Shown here: positions 34,198 through 41,755 of the stretch, piece by piece | Position numbering within the stretch: position 1 is the stretch's first letter | Layout: each line of letters begins with the position of its first letter | Notes under the pieces: model-generated | Told to the model about the DNA's origin: nothing | Seen by the model: only the letters and a program-made list of their open reading frames with translations | Databases searched by the model: none | From: Ahaetulla prasina | Taxonomy: Eukaryota > Chordata > Lepidosauria > Squamata > Colubridae | DNA: 64,000 nt | Assembly (NCBI RefSeq): GCF_028640845.1 | Contig: NC_080541.1 | Location: 155,092,502 to 155,156,501 of the forward strand | Direction of reading: 5' to 3' | Translations under genes and position numbers: made by a program

Positions 34198-34530
34198 TGT
34201 GGGAGTGAAATGGTTTTTGCTGAGTACGTGCAGGAATGCATGAGAAGTCAGTTAGATCTTCTGCCTGCATGGCTTAAGAGATAGCTTTGTGCAAAACAAA
34301 CATCTTGATAAAGCCTGCGGTTTAGGTTAAGACACACAGCAGATAATGAATGTTTCCTTACTTTATCTGTATCAGGAGCTGTCACCTGGCAGGAAATGTT
34401 GCAATGTCATTGTTCCTTGTGTCCCCCTGTGCTATACTGTCTCAATAAAAGAGTCACTAGAGCTTCGGCTCTGGGCACTCACCCCAGGAAGCCATGAGTG
34501 TCGGGTCTTAATGAACACCTACATCCCACA
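34198..34530 (+). repeat. ERV 5' LTR (333 bp)
   Basis: Begins TGTGGGAGTGAAATGG and ends CCTACATCCCACA, with 6-bp inverted termini (TGTGGG/CCCACA). AATAAA lies at 34444-34449. Downstream, AGAGC-TTCG-GCTCT forms a UUCG-capped hairpin in the presumed R region. Compared with the 3' LTR it carries ~31 and ~10 extra bases (near 34350-34383 and 34423-34433). Confidence 0.95.
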
Positions 34531-34532
34531 TT

Positions 34533-34551
34533 TGGTGACCCCCGATGTGAT
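34533..34551 (+). promoter_or_regulatory. primer-binding site, tRNA-Trp-like
   Basis: TGGTGACCCCCGATGTGAT follows the 5' LTR after TT. It resembles the tRNA-Trp-complementary site used by alpharetroviruses but has one extra C and one mismatch. Confidence 0.7.
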
Positions 34552-34572
34552 ATCTTCTAAAGGAATCCTTTG

Positions 34573-34578
34573 GTAAGT
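34573..34578 (+). promoter_or_regulatory. leader splice donor candidate
   Basis: TTTG|GTAAGTAT in the untranslated leader, upstream of gag, is a near-consensus 5' splice site. It would serve the spliced env mRNA together with the acceptor near 39323. Confidence 0.55.
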
Positions 34579-34665
34579 ATACATCCGTCTACTCCCAGGG
34601 TTTTGCCAGGCATTGGACTAGCGCTTCAGTAGTTTATTGTAGGTCAATTCTACTTCTACAGAACC

Positions 34666-36129
34666 ATGGGAGGGGATTTCTCTAAAGCTCAGTTAGAGCA
34701 CGTAAAAGAAATAAGGGAAATTGTCAGACGAAACTATTTTCAATTCAATGCACAAGGGAAAGTTTTGCAAGTTTCTAGATCAGAAATAAGGGAACTCTTG
34801 ACATACATCTGGGAACATATGCCAAGTTATCCTGAAGGAGGTAGTGTAAGGGTTGATACATGGAAAAAGGTTGGCGATTATCTTCATCGTCATCCTAGGG
34901 CACCAGCGCCAATTTTAGGGACGTGGCGCTCGGTCATGGAAGCTATTCAGACGCATTCACATCCGTTGCTGTCTGTTCTTACCCATCCTCCAGATAAGCC
35001 ACCACCATATATCTATCCTCCGTTACCACTAGAAAACGAGGCATCTGCATTGGCCTCCGTAAATTTAATTAATCATGGGTCTGTCCCTACCATTACTCCA
35101 TCGGCTCCGACGACTATCACCCCAACTCCGTTGGTTGCCTGTCCTGCTAAAAGTGCGGTGGAGGAGGCAGTTTTAGCAGGCTTATCCGCTGGACAAATTT
35201 CAACGGATGATCTGGTGGAGACTCCTGTCTCTGCCTATCCAGTTACTATAGAGCATGACCCGCAATTAAATCCTATCCGGGTCTGGAAACCCTTGCCTTT
35301 GGTAGCTTTAAAGGAAATTACTAGAGCTGCTAAGGAATATGGGGTTCGAAGCAAGTACACTATTGCTCTTTTAGAAGCTTTAGGCTATGGTCAGCGCCTC
35401 ATCCCCGAAGATTGGAAAGCTTTGATGCGGATGATTATGACTCCTGGACAATACATGGTCTTTGATTATCAGTATAGACAGTATGCTATTGCTAGAGCAA
35501 CACCACAAGTAATCCCTGATCAACTTTATGGATCAGGAAATTTTAGGACAGTTGAACAGCAGCGAGATAACTTCCCGGATGCCGCTTTTCCGATTTTGGT
35601 AGGGATTATTCTTTCAGCATTACAGAAAGTTGAAGAGAAAGGGTCTCAAGGCAAGAGCTTTACATCTATTCGCCAAGGAAATGGAGAATCTTACCGACAG
35701 TTTATCGATAAATTGAAAGTGGCCGTAGATCGCCAAATTGAGAATGAGTTAGCTGCTGAGGAGGTCCTAAGGAAATTGGCAGTCGAAAATGCAAACACTG
35801 ATTGCAAAAAGGTACTTCAAAGTTTGTTGAGTACAGGACCGAAAGAGTTGGCACAAATGATTGAGGCTTGTGAGGCAGTAGGTAGTACAGCCTTCCAAAT
35901 GGATGCTTTGGCAGTGGCAGTGAGTGGAGGACGACCGAAGGTTGGCAATTGTTACAACTGTGGCAAACCGGGTCATTTTAAGGCAGAATGTCGTGCTCCA
36001 GGAGGAGGTCAACATAAAGGAAAAAACGGGGGTGTTAACAAGCCAAAGTCTTTGTGTCCTAAATGCAAGAAGGGATATCACTGGGCAAATCAGTGCCGGC
36101 AACGAGCAACTAGCCAAGGAAAAAACTAA
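34666..36129 (+). CDS. gag: ERV gag polyprotein (487 aa)
   Basis: Structural polyprotein that would assemble virus-like particles. It starts with MGG, a potential myristoylation signal, followed by a matrix-like region. A PPPY late-domain motif lies near residue 112. The capsid region (about 200-425) includes a major-homology-like stretch (IRQGNGESYRQFIDKL) near residue 340. Two CCHC zinc knuckles of nucleocapsid follow at C429-C442 and C464-C477. The frame is uninterrupted, ending in TAA right after a slippery AAAAAAC. Organisation and capsid look betaretrovirus-like by family knowledge; processing sites are not determined. Confidence 0.92.
   Translation: MGGDFSKAQLEHVKEIREIVRRNYFQFNAQGKVLQVSRSEIRELLTYIWEHMPSYPEGGSVRVDTWKKVGDYLHRHPRAPAPILGTWRSVMEAIQTHSHPLLSVLTHPPDKPPPYIYPPLPLENEASALASVNLINHGSVPTITPSAPTTITPTPLVACPAKSAVEEAVLAGLSAGQISTDDLVETPVSAYPVTIEHDPQLNPIRVWKPLPLVALKEITRAAKEYGVRSKYTIALLEALGYGQRLIPEDWKALMRMIMTPGQYMVFDYQYRQYAIARATPQVIPDQLYGSGNFRTVEQQRDNFPDAAFPILVGIILSALQKVEEKGSQGKSFTSIRQGNGESYRQFIDKLKVAVDRQIENELAAEEVLRKLAVENANTDCKKVLQSLLSTGPKELAQMIEACEAVGSTAFQMDALAVAVSGGRPKVGNCYNCGKPGHFKAECRAPGGGQHKGKNGGVNKPKSLCPKCKKGYHWANQCRQRATSQGKN
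36120..36126 (+). promoter_or_regulatory. -1 ribosomal frameshift site (A AAA AAC), gag-pro
   Basis: The heptamer is in the correct phase (last base of GGA, then AAA AAC) and immediately followed by the gag stop TAA at 36127. The pro frame is -1 relative to gag and open through this point. A GC-rich segment with possible pairing (GGGG ... CCCC) follows about 8 nt downstream; a pseudoknot is inferred only. Confidence 0.85.
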
Positions 36130-36938
36130 TTAAAGGGGAGGGAAGGCCCCCATTTAATCCCAATAGGGAACCTTCACTAATAGAACAACACATTTGGGAT
36201 CGAAAAGTTGCCACAAAAGGCTCAGCGGGGTTAGATTTGCCATTAGCCTCGTCTATTAATTTGCAATTTCCTGGCATGGTTGAATTAGCAGATACAGAGT
36301 TAAAAGGTCCTCTACCACTAAACACTGTAGGTTTTGTTTTACCACGCTCATCAGCAGGCAAAAGAGGGATTTTTGTTATTCCGGGAGTTATTGACAGTGA
36401 TTACCTAGGTACCATCAAACTTCAGTTATATTCTAATTCACCAGTCAATCTGAAGAAAGGGGAAAAGGTTGCGCAATTAGTATTGCTTCCATATGTTCAG
36501 CAGGAAGCCGAAAACAAGGTCCGAGGAGAAGGGGGTTTTGGCTCTACGGATATCTGTATGGAGCCACCCACTGGTTTTGTTACATCGGTGTTTGCTTTAG
36601 CTAAGCGATTGGAACTAGGAAAGCCTTTGATTACTTTTCAGGTTAATGGTCGTCCCATATCAGGTTTGATCGATACAGGGGCGGATGTCTCGGTTATCAG
36701 AACTGGTGAATGGCCTAGGGAGTGGCCGTTAGAAGAGACTCCAGCAGTTAGAGGGGTTGGAGGTCTGCAAGCCGCGAAGGTCAGTAAAAATTGGTTAGTT
36801 GTTCGGGCTTCTGACTCCTCCCCTCCGGCTCATATTAAACCAGTGGTAATGCCCTTACATGTTAATCTGTGGGGACGAGATTTAATCACACAGTTAGGAG
36901 GGAAGATCGTGTTTTCTGAAATAGACAAGGATGATTAA
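36126..36938 (+). CDS. pro: ERV pro: dUTPase-protease
   Basis: Open in the -1 frame from the slippery site; the first ATG (36237) lies inside the domain, so frameshifting is the likely entry. The N-terminal part is a dUTPase, with GSAGLDLP, the motif PRSSAGKRGIFVIPGVIDSD, and a C-terminal GEGGFGSTD loop. This enzyme hydrolyses dUTP to limit uracil in viral DNA. The following aspartic protease has its active site LIDTGADVSVI (D at 36672) and a RGVGG flap-side motif, and would cleave the polyproteins. dUTPase fused to pro is typical of betaretroviruses. The stop TAA at 36936 overlaps the pol start region. Confidence 0.9.
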   Translation, partial: LIKGEGRPPFNPNREPSLIEQHIWDRKVATKGSAGLDLPLASSINLQFPGMVELADTELKGPLPLNTVGFVLPRSSAGKRGIFVIPGVIDSDYLGTIKLQLYSNSPVNLKKGEKVAQLVLLPYVQQEAENKVRGEGGFGSTDICMEPPTGFVTSVFALAKRLELGKPLITFQVNGRPISGLIDTGADVSVIRTGEWPREWPLEETPAVRGVGGLQAAKVSKNWLVVRASDSSPPAHIKPVVMPLHVNLWGRDLITQLGGKIVFSEIDKDD

Positions 36939-39543
36939 TTTACTGAAATTACAGCTTACCACTACTGAGCCGGTTTGGACAGATCAATGGCCATTACCAA
37001 AGTTTAAGTTAGAACAATTACACCTATTAGTTCAAGAACAGCTGCAGGCAGGGCATTTGGAACCTAGTAATAGTCCTTATAATAGTCCAGTTTTTGTAAT
37101 CAAGAAGAAATCGGGGAAATTTAGATTTTTGCATGACTTACGTATCATTAATGCAATTATTTTGCCTATGGGGCCGCTTCAATGCGGGCTTCCCAATCCA
37201 AATTTGATTGCACAAGACTGGGATCTTATGGTAATTGATTTGAAGGATGCCTTTTTTACCATTCCGCTTCATCCGGATGATTGTAAACTTTTTGCTTTCA
37301 CAATTCCAGCTATTAATAATGAGGAGCCTACTGTTAGATATCAGTGGAAAGTGTTACCCCAGGGTATGTTGAACAGTCCAACGATGTGTCAGATGGTGGT
37401 GCAATGGGCTTTACAGCCATATCGAGATTTGCACCCAGTTTGGAAAATATATCATTATATGGATGACATCTTGATTGCCGCTCCCGGGGCAGCGGGGACG
37501 GTGCAACAGACACTTGGTGAACTACAATCCATTCTTGCTAAAAAAGGTCTTCTGATTAGTCCAGAGAAAATCCAAATACAATTACCTATCAATTATCTAG
37601 GTACCAAAATGAGTGCTGCGTTTATCACTCCGCAGCTGATATATTTTACCTTACCCAAACAATTCACTTATGTGGACTTGCAAAAGTGGTTAGGAAATAT
37701 AAATTGGGTCCGGCCTTACTTGGGTTTAACCACCACTGAGTTAGGGCCTTTATTTTCCGCTTTAAAGCAAGGGAAGGCACCTAGTGACATCATTACATTG
37801 TCGCCAGATCAATTAGCAGTGGTTGCTTTAGTGGAACAGCGTTTAACGCAACGCTGGACGGATAGATGTTCAGCGAACATTCCTTTTGCCTATCTTATCC
37901 TTCCTGGTCGTTTAGGAACAGGAGTCATAATTCAGGAGGAGAATAGTAAAGTTAAACTTATAGAGTGGATTCATTTACGTCATACTCCAGCAAAATCCAT
38001 AACCACCCCAGCTCAAAATTACTTTGCCTTAATACAAAAAGGCCGTCATCGGTGTCTCTCTCTGACAGGCACCGAACCAATCAAAATTTATGTTCCTATG
38101 AATTTGCAACTTTGGCAGCAGATCATTATGGAAAATGAACCTCTACAATTAGTTTTGGGGGACTGGCCAGGGGAATTTTCTTGCCACCCCCCGGCTGACC
38201 CTCGTTTGGCCATATTTCAAAATGTGGAAATTACAATTAAGTCTTCCATGTCGCGGTCTCCTTTACCTGCTTTAACAATATTTGCGGATGGTGGGAAGAC
38301 CTATGGTGCCTGTGCCTGGCAAATGGCGCAGGGCCAATGGACAACACGTATTACCCCACCTCAAACGTCACCCCAACGAGCAGAATTAGCTGCTGCCATT
38401 TTAGCCTTTCAATTGCACCCTCACGTACCTTTCAATTTGATTGTGGATAGTTTGTATGTCTATAATTTGCTTGTTTCTTTACCCTGGGCTTACCTGTCTC
38501 CGGGTATAGACACTATTCTTTATGGGTTGTTTTTGACCCTACAGCAATTGCTGGAAAAGCGAGCACACAGTTATTATGTGGCTCATATTCGCAGTCATCA
38601 GCCTTTCCCTGGTTTGCTGACCGAGGGAAACAATAGGGCTGACTCTGCTACACAGGTAATGACTGTCCTTACCCCTTGGGAGAGTCATGATTATTTTCAT
38701 CAGAATGCCAAGGCGCTCAGCAAACAATTTAACATCACTCTTCCAGAGGCCACGGCTATTGTACAACAGTGCACCTCGTGTGCGCAGCTTGGCCCTAGTC
38801 CTCAATTGGGAGAGGGGGTCAACCCGCGTGGTCTTCATCGCAATGAGCTATGGCAAATGGATGTTACCTTTTATCCTCCTTTTGCCCCATGGAAACATCT
38901 TCATGTGTCTATTGATACCTTTTCTGGTTTTCTTTTTGCTTCCCCGCAGCGGGGAGAAGCAACGAAACATGTCATCAATCATTGCATGCGATCCTTTTCT
39001 GTGGCGGGTGCTCCGTCGCAATTAAAAACTGATAATGGCCCGGCTTACACCAGTCAGGCTTTTGCTCAATTTTGCTCTAAATGGAATATTCGGCATGTTT
39101 TTGGCATTCCTTACAATTCGACTGGCCAAGCCATTGTTGAACGGGCCAATGGCACCTTGAAACGTATGCTCGATAAAATTGGAAAAACAGAAAGGGGAAG
39201 TGGGGGTTTACCCGCACTGCAAAATCAGCTTAATTTGGCCCTCTACACTTTAAATTTTTTAAATCTTGGAATTTCCCCTTCTGCTTCAGTGCCGTCACTC
39301 ACTTTTTTCTTCTTCCCCTACAGCTATCAAAGAAGAAGTCTTGGTTCGAGTAAGACGATTGCCCGATCGACAGTGGTCCGGTCCCTATCGTTTGATTACT
39401 TGGGGTCGTGGATACGCTGCTGTCCAAACTCCAGATGGCGTGGCGTGGGTGCCTGCTCGTTGTGTTCGCCCTTATCATCCCAGCTTACAGCAAAAGGATC
39501 GATCGAGCGGGGGACCTGGGGTGGAGCCAGAACAACTTCCTAA
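36925..39543 (+). CDS. pol: ERV pol: RT-RNase H-integrase, frameshifted near 3' end
   Basis: An 870-codon frame with the replication and integration enzymes. Reverse transcriptase: LPQG near residue 141 and catalytic YMDD at 176-179. RNase H: first acidic residue D453 (FADGG). Integrase: zinc finger H586, H590, C614, C617, and catalytic triad D644 (WQMDVT), D701 (TDNGPAYTS), E737, with DX56DX35E spacing. After about residue 790 (near 39300) the reading becomes unrelated, because the integrase C-terminal domain continues in another frame. Relative to pro, pol is in the +1 rather than the usual -1 frame, and a stop (TAG 36922) closes it just upstream. Confidence 0.9.
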   Translation, partial: TRMINLLKLQLTTTEPVWTDQWPLPKFKLEQLHLLVQEQLQAGHLEPSNSPYNSPVFVIKKKSGKFRFLHDLRIINAIILPMGPLQCGLPNPNLIAQDWDLMVIDLKDAFFTIPLHPDDCKLFAFTIPAINNEEPTVRYQWKVLPQGMLNSPTMCQMVVQWALQPYRDLHPVWKIYHYMDDILIAAPGAAGTVQQTLGELQSILAKKGLLISPEKIQIQLPINYLGTKMSAAFITPQLIYFTLPKQFTYVDLQKWLGNINWVRPYLGLTTTELGPLFSALKQGKAPSDIITLSPDQLAVVALVEQRLTQRWTDRCSANIPFAYLILPGRLGTGVIIQEENSKVKLIEWIHLRHTPAKSITTPAQNYFALIQKGRHRCLSLTGTEPIKIYVPMNLQLWQQIIMENEPLQLVLGDWPGEFSCHPPADPRLAIFQNVEITIKSSMSRSPLPALTIFADGGKTYGACAWQMAQGQWTTRITPPQTSPQRAELAAAILAFQLHPHVPFNLIVDSLYVYNLLVSLPWAYLSPGIDTILYGLFLTLQQLLEKRAHSYYVAHIRSHQPFPGLLTEGNNRADSATQVMTVLTPWESHDYFHQNAKALSKQFNITLPEATAIVQQCTSCAQLGPSPQLGEGVNPRGLHRNELWQMDVTFYPPFAPWKHLHVSIDTFSGFLFASPQRGEATKHVINHCMRSFSVAGAPSQLKTDNGPAYTSQAFAQFCSKWNIRHVFGIPYNSTGQAIVERANGTLKRMLDKIGKTERGSGGLPALQNQLNLALYTLNFLNLGISPSASVPSLTFFFFPYSYQRRSLGSSKTIARSTVVRSLSFDYLGSWIRCCPNSRWRGVGACSLCSPLSSQLTAKGSIERGTWGGARTTS

Positions 39544-39574
39544 AGGATCTCCACCTCACAGTAAAGAGTCTTAA
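39266..39574 (+). pseudogene. ERV integrase C-terminal domain in a shifted frame
   Basis: This plus-strand segment, in a different frame from upstream pol, encodes VRVRRLPDRQWSGPYRLITW and AWVPARCVRPYHP, the DNA-binding C-terminal (GPY-type) domain of a retroviral integrase. It overlaps the start of env. Its separation shows that this copy's pol is broken by a small indel or rearrangement around 39270-39330. Confidence 0.8.
39301..39323 (+). promoter_or_regulatory. env splice acceptor candidate
   Basis: A pyrimidine tract TTTTTTCTTCTTCCCCTACAG ends in CAG at 39321-39323, 84 nt before the env start. With the leader donor at 34573 this would make the spliced env mRNA. It coincides with the pol frame break. 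Confidence 0.55.
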
Positions 39575-40859
39575 GTTGGATAATTGCTGGATTTGTATGA
39601 TGATTCCGCCACAATCTAAAGCGGGTATGCCTGTCTACTCTTTACCTGTAAATGCATCTGGGTGGTCGGATTTATGGGCCCCCGAAACTAAACCATTGTA
39701 CTTGAATCCCATGGTGTGGCCCGATTGGAATGGTACTGGTTTACTTCTTCCCGCCCTTGAGCTTCATTTGAGTCATTCGGCGTCTCTTTGTATTCGGCGC
39801 CTTACGAATGGTGCATACTTGGGAGCCATGGTTGCCTGCGACAAAGTTGTACCGGCGGATGTCCCAGCAATGACTTGCAACGCTGGTCGCAATGTTTCTG
39901 CTACCATAACTTCTGGAGTGAACGCAGGACAATCCTGCAAGAACTTGAACATCATAGGGGACAACGCGGAATGCTGTAATGGTCGTACAAATTGGGCTAA
40001 TCCTGTGTTAAAACACCATGAATTTGTAGGTAAAATTTGGTTTGAGATGATGTTCAAATGGGAAAAAGAAGGACACAAAATTTTGCCATTGCCTAAAGGG
40101 TTGTGGTTAATATGTGGTGACAATGGCTACCAGATGTGGCCATCTCAGTGGTCTGGTACTTGCACAATAGGATACATCATACCGGCAATATCTACGGTAA
40201 AAACTTTGCCAAAAACCAGACTCAGAAATCGCCGTGACATCGAAGATTCGCCTTTAACTCTTGGAGGAAGTTTGGCGACACAAATAGCGCGAGGGGCACT
40301 TCCACCATTGGGAGTGGCTATGAACTATCGAGACCTACATGCGCTCAACAATTGGACTGTAGCAATGTTTAATCAAACTGTATTAGCTTTAAAGTTGGTA
40401 AATCAAGAACTTGCTGAAGTGCGAAAAGTTGCTTTGCAGAATAGATATGCATTAGATATTATGTTAGCAGCAAAAGGAGGTGTTTGTGCGTTGATTCATT
40501 CACATTGCTGTGTATATGTACATGATAATGAATTGAATATCACTAAGACAATAACTGTTATGGAACAAATGATTAAGGATAATCCCTTGGTAGGGACTGG
40601 TTCGGGTACCGTAGACATATGGGGAGCCATGTGGTCCTGGCTGCCTGATGGGTCCTGGATCCGAGGGTTAATTATGACAGTGATCATGGGTATTATTGCT
40701 TTGACTGCATTATGTTGTTGTGTACAATGTTTACCTTCATTGCTTGCTACTTTTAGACAATGCTTTAAGCCAAACAAACAAGTTGACATTCATATGATAG
40801 GAACTGAGGTTCTTGTTAATTCTTCATATCAAACAAAAAAGGAGGAGATGTGGGAGTGA
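39408..40859 (+). CDS. env: ERV env glycoprotein, type-D/gamma-like (483 aa)
   Basis: Uninterrupted frame for a surface (SU) and transmembrane (TM) glycoprotein that mediates entry in the exogenous class. The first ATG is at 39408; a second at residue 10 directly precedes a hydrophobic signal-peptide-like stretch (CLLVVFALIIPAYS). SU has a CWIC motif at 60-63. A furin-like RNRR site is at 273-276. TM shows LQNRYALD near 344-351, then CX6CC (C360, C367-C368), which in this env class goes with a disulfide to SU. A membrane anchor spans about 419-443. SU is short, about 276 residues. The stop lies 11 nt inside the 3' LTR. Whether it is expressed is unknown. Confidence 0.92.
   Translation: MDTLLSKLQMAWRGCLLVVFALIIPAYSKRIDRAGDLGWSQNNFLKDLHLTVKSLKLDNCWICMMIPPQSKAGMPVYSLPVNASGWSDLWAPETKPLYLNPMVWPDWNGTGLLLPALELHLSHSASLCIRRLTNGAYLGAMVACDKVVPADVPAMTCNAGRNVSATITSGVNAGQSCKNLNIIGDNAECCNGRTNWANPVLKHHEFVGKIWFEMMFKWEKEGHKILPLPKGLWLICGDNGYQMWPSQWSGTCTIGYIIPAISTVKTLPKTRLRNRRDIEDSPLTLGGSLATQIARGALPPLGVAMNYRDLHALNNWTVAMFNQTVLALKLVNQELAEVRKVALQNRYALDIMLAAKGGVCALIHSHCCVYVHDNELNITKTITVMEQMIKDNPLVGTGSGTVDIWGAMWSWLPDGSWIRGLIMTVIMGIIALTALCCCVQCLPSLLATFRQCFKPNKQVDIHMIGTEVLVNSSYQTKKEEMWE
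40835..40848 (+). promoter_or_regulatory. ERV polypurine tract
   Basis: AAAAAAGGAGGAGA abuts the 3' LTR start TGTGGGAG and would prime plus-strand synthesis. It also encodes the last env codons. Confidence 0.85.
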
Positions 40860-41140
40860 AATGGTTTTTGCTGAGTACGTGCAGGAATGCATGAGAAGTC
40901 AGTTAGATCTTCTGCCTGCATGGCTTAAGAGATAGCTTTGTGCAAAACAAACATCTTGATAAAGCCTGCGGTTTAGGTTAAGACACATAGCAGATAATGA
41001 ATGTCCGGCAGGAAATGTTGCAATGCCATTGTTCCTTGTGTTATACTGTCTCAATAAAAGAGTCACTAGAGCTTCGGCTCTGGGCACTCACCCCAAGGAA
41101 GTCATGAGTGTCGGGTCTTAATGAACACCTACATCCCACA
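40849..41140 (+). repeat. ERV 3' LTR (292 bp)
   Basis: Same ends as the 5' LTR (TGTGGGAG ... ATCCCACA) and AATAAA at 41053-41058. It is 41 bp shorter through two gaps, and about four base differences are visible over the aligned part. Confidence 0.95.
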
Positions 41141-41145
41141 AGAGC

Positions 41146-41526
41146 CTTTTTTGCTATGTAGTTGCAGTGGGCTTTGGCAGTTAGGTCATTTGATATGAAA
41201 ACTCCAAGGTCTTTAACAGGGTGGGGGTCACCTGTAAGGTAATGTCCATCGAGCTTGTACTTGTTGTTAGGGTTCTTTTTCCCAATATGTAAGACTGAGC
41301 ATTTGCTGGTTGAGATTTGGAGTTGCCAAGTTTTAGACCAATCAGATACAAAGTCAAGGTCTTTTTGAAGGGTAGAAGTATTGTTAGTGGTGTTAAACAG
41401 TTTGACATCGTCAGCAAAGAAAATACAATGACTTGAGATAAGGTCACAGAGATCATTTATGTATAGTATGAAGAGCGTTGGTCCAAAAACGCTGCCTTGA
41501 CATGCAACGCTTCTCTTGACATGCAA
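41146..41526 (-). pseudogene. CR1-like LINE, RT N-terminal part (interrupted by ERV)
   Basis: On the minus strand from about 41505: GSVFGPTLFILYINDLCDLI, then the catalytic FADD (IFFADDVKLF), SKTWQLQISTSKCSVLHIGK and HPVKDLGVFISNDLTAKAH. The frame runs up to the ERV junction (AKKAL), and its continuation lies at 34192 and below. The copy is 5'-truncated just before the RT palm. Confidence 0.85.
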
Positions 41527-41697
41527 TCATCCCAGGTACAGGATGCCATACCACTCGCTATTTTCCCTGATTACTATTTTGACCAATCCAAACTAGCAGG
41601 ACATGAGGCCCTGAGGAATTTAATGATCTCTCCATCCACACATGGAACACTGTTGAACAACCTTCAAGGTAAAGCAGACTCTGATTTCCTTGGGCCT

Positions 41698-41700
41698 ATG

Positions 41701-41734
<34 letters not shown>

Positions 41735-41755
41735 TTTATTTATTTATTTTTGCAG
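41698..41755. repeat. (CTTA)n-(TTTA)n microsatellite
   Basis: ACTT units (41700-41732) pass into ATTT units (41733-41751). Confidence 0.9.

Larger units (their letters stand above)
34198..41140 (+). mobile_element. endogenous retrovirus, nearly complete (betaretrovirus-like with type-D env)
   Basis: A 6.9-kb provirus with two LTRs, primer site, leader, gag, dUTPase-protease, pol, env and polypurine tract in canonical order, flanked by a 5-bp duplication. It is inserted in a minus-strand CR1-like LINE. gag, pro and env frames are uninterrupted; pol has a frame break near 39300. The two LTRs differ by about four substitutions over shared positions plus two indels, so the insertion is fairly young. 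Endogenous retroviruses of similar mixed B/D character have been described in pythons; relation to those is inferred, not tested. Confidence 0.95.

Noticed and set aside
35767..36361. Minus-strand frames opposite gag and pro
   Set aside because: Antisense shadows without motifs; the sense strand has clear retroviral domains.
39741..40789. Minus- and plus-strand frames within env
   Set aside because: Shadows of the env frame; no motif support.
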